Origin: CAVVTR01 sp963751245
Lineage (GTDB): Bacteria > Acidobacteriota > Thermoanaerobaculia > Thermoanaerobaculales > Thermoanaerobaculaceae
Assembly: GCA_963751245.1 (NCBI GenBank)
Contig: CAVVTR010000007.1
Location: 124,001 to 188,000 of the forward strand
DNA: 64,000 bases
Direction of reading: 5' to 3'
This document shows, in pieces, positions 62,878 to 64,000 of the stretch. Each line of letters starts with the position of its first letter. The first letter of the stretch is position 1. Made by a program: the position numbers and the translations under genes. A model generated the notes under the pieces. It did no database searches. It was given only the letters and a program-made list of their open reading frames with translations, and was not told where the DNA came from.

Positions 62878-63068
62878 GGTCTCCTCCCCGCGAAAACCCG
62901 CCGGACCAGGTTGACGAGGGCGGACTCGGCCACGAAACGGTAGCCGCAGTAGGGGCAGCACAGGGTGCGGCAGGAGCGCGCCAGGGGGCACCCCGACGGG
63001 CACGACTCGCGGCCCGGGAAGGAGGCGCCGCACAGGGGGCAGCGGACCGCCTCGGGCTCGGCGCTCAC
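62874..63068 (-). CDS. small Cys-rich zinc-ribbon-like protein of the feo operon
   Basis: 64-aa protein with eight cysteines: CPLCGASF, SCPSGCPL, SC, then LCCPYCGYRF. Two ribbon knuckles flank a GCPL loop, a pattern that suggests a zinc or Fe-S site. Its GTG overlaps the feoB stop (GTGA) and its stop overlaps the DtxR-FeoA start (ATGA), so it is strictly co-translated with iron-uptake genes. No assigned family; a FeoC-like accessory role is an inference. Confidence 0.75.
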   Translation of the reverse strand: MSAEPEAVRCPLCGASFPGRESCPSGCPLARSCRTLCCPYCGYRFVAESALVNLVRRVFAGRRP

Positions 63069-64000
63069 AGGGTCACCGCCAGGGCATGGAGGACCAGGTT
63101 CAAGACGGCGCCCACCGAGAACGCGAAGGGGACGATGAACGCCACCATCGCGGTGGCGGCGAGCAGCCCGCGCTCCTTGATCATCATGAAGAAGTTGGCG
63201 ATGCACGGCACGAACAGCGTGATCACCACCAGGGAGACCACCGACTGGATACCGTCCAGGAGCCCCCTGGACTGCAGGGCGAACAGGCCCGCCGCCCCGT
63301 AGTCGCGGCGCAGGAAGCCGATGAGGAACGCGTCGGCGGCCTTTTCCGGCAGCCCCAGCATCCCCACCACCACCGGCCGCGCGAGGTGCTCGAGGGCCGG
63401 GAGGGCACCCACTGCGTCGAGCCCGAACAGCAGCAGAGTGCCGAGGATGAAGAGCGGCACGGCCTCCTTGAGGTACCACTCGGTGCGCGCCACGGTCTTG
63501 ATGAGGATGTTGGAGAGGCTGGGGACCCGCAGGGGCGGTACCTCGAGGAGGAAGTCGGAGGCGCGTCCGGGCATGAGCCGCGACGAGGCCCACCCGACGC
63601 CCAGCAGCGTGGCGCCCACCACCCCGAGCCAGATGAACACGCCCAGGGGGGCCATGGCGCCGAGCATGGCGAGGATGACGCCGAGCTGCGCGGAGCACGG
63701 CACGCCGAGGGCGAGGAGGAACGTGACCAGCACCCGCTCCTTCTTCGTCGACAGGATGCGCGTGGTCAGCGTCGCCATGGTGTCGCAGCCGAGGCCCAGG
63801 ATCATGGGAAGGACCGCCTTGCCGTTGAGCCCCATCACCCGGAAGATGCGGTTCACCATGACCGCCAGGCGCGGCAGGTAGCCGGAGTCCTCCAGCACGC
63901 CGAAGAAGATGAAGAACGTGCCCACGACGGGCAGCACGATTGCGATGGCGTAGGTGAGGGCCATGGTGACCACGCCGTAGGGACCCACCAGCAGCTCCCG
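63065..64000 (-). CDS. feoB: ferrous iron transporter FeoB, C-terminal part
   Basis: About 311 C-terminal residues of FeoB are present; the frame is open to the right edge, so the G-protein domain lies outside the window. Gate-type repeats: ILGLGCDTMATLTTRILSTK and FLLALGVPCSAQLGVILAML (with the conserved Cys), then FLIGFLRRDYGAAGLFAL and VPCIANFFMMIKERG. It drives Fe2+ import across the inner membrane. First visible gene of an operon with overlapping accessory and regulator genes. Confidence 0.93.
   Translation of the reverse strand, partial: RELLVGPYGVVTMALTYAIAIVLPVVGTFFIFFGVLEDSGYLPRLAVMVNRIFRVMGLNGKAVLPMILGLGCDTMATLTTRILSTKKERVLVTFLLALGVPCSAQLGVILAMLGAMAPLGVFIWLGVVGATLLGVGWASSRLMPGRASDFLLEVPPLRVPSLSNILIKTVARTEWYLKEAVPLFILGTLLLFGLDAVGALPALEHLARPVVVGMLGLPEKAADAFLIGFLRRDYGAAGLFALQSRGLLDGIQSVVSLVVITLFVPCIANFFMMIKERGLLAATAMVAFIVPFAFSVGAVLNLVLHALAVTL

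Overview
This is a very GC-rich bacterial window, densely coded on both strands, with about 58 genes and only one gene-free stretch over 300 bases (29729-30122). The cell is diderm: there is a BamA-like outer-membrane barrel ending in Phe, and there are several lipoproteins. Single-chain homoaconitase-like and DUF2891 proteins, TPR proteins, hydantoinase genes and a dprA-topA-trmFO-xerC-hslV-hslU gene order fit Acidobacteriota or a neighbouring phylum. That placement is an inference from gene content, not a phylogeny.

Layout. 1-10.3 kb: a DUF819 membrane protein (cut by the window edge), an MFS exporter, an alpha/beta hydrolase and DUF2891, then a minus-strand operon hyuA-hyuB-Nramp-like transporter and a saccharopine/lysine dehydrogenase-like gene. 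10.3-15.1 kb: a STAS protein, signal peptidase I, DNA polymerase IV, a small membrane protein interrupted by an in-frame TGA, a TPR protein and an HD-domain protein. 15.2-18.8 kb: an MmgE/PrpD protein and a homoaconitase-like enzyme. 18.9-31.8 kb: dapF, an LptM-like FN3 lipoprotein, hslU, hslV, xerC, trmFO, topA and dprA on the minus strand, interrupted by an opposite-strand EamA/nitronate monooxygenase pair. 31.8-35.8 kb: two lipoproteins and a peptidase-propeller-barrel fusion. 35.8-47.5 kb: transporters (EamA, OPT, DedA, POT), small enzymes (CMD, RidA, DinB-like), two tandem ferritin-like proteins and serS. 47.5-57.5 kb: a surface-polysaccharide operon of two giant paralogous GT-C-like membrane glycosyltransferases, GT2, GT4 and a polyprenyl glycosylphosphotransferase. 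57.5-64 kb: a membrane protein and a degenerate M16-like protein sharing one symmetric promoter, tyrS, and an overlapping feoB / Cys-rich / DtxR-FeoA / DtxR iron operon.

Two genome-wide habits show. Many genes lack a Shine-Dalgarno and instead carry a TANNNT box 6-8 nt before the start codon, which is the geometry of leaderless mRNAs. Same-strand genes often overlap by 4 nt (GTGA, ATGA) or 1 nt (TGATG).

Five genes (TPR, HD, mmgE/prpD, hslU, NrfJ-like) carry six frameshifts. All six are one-base deletions, mostly at G/C runs, so sequencing error is likelier than decay. The in-frame TGA at 12893-12895 is different in kind: it is a substitution one base away from a Cys codon, followed by a strong hairpin, and makes a candidate selenocysteine site. 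It is the most interesting single item here.
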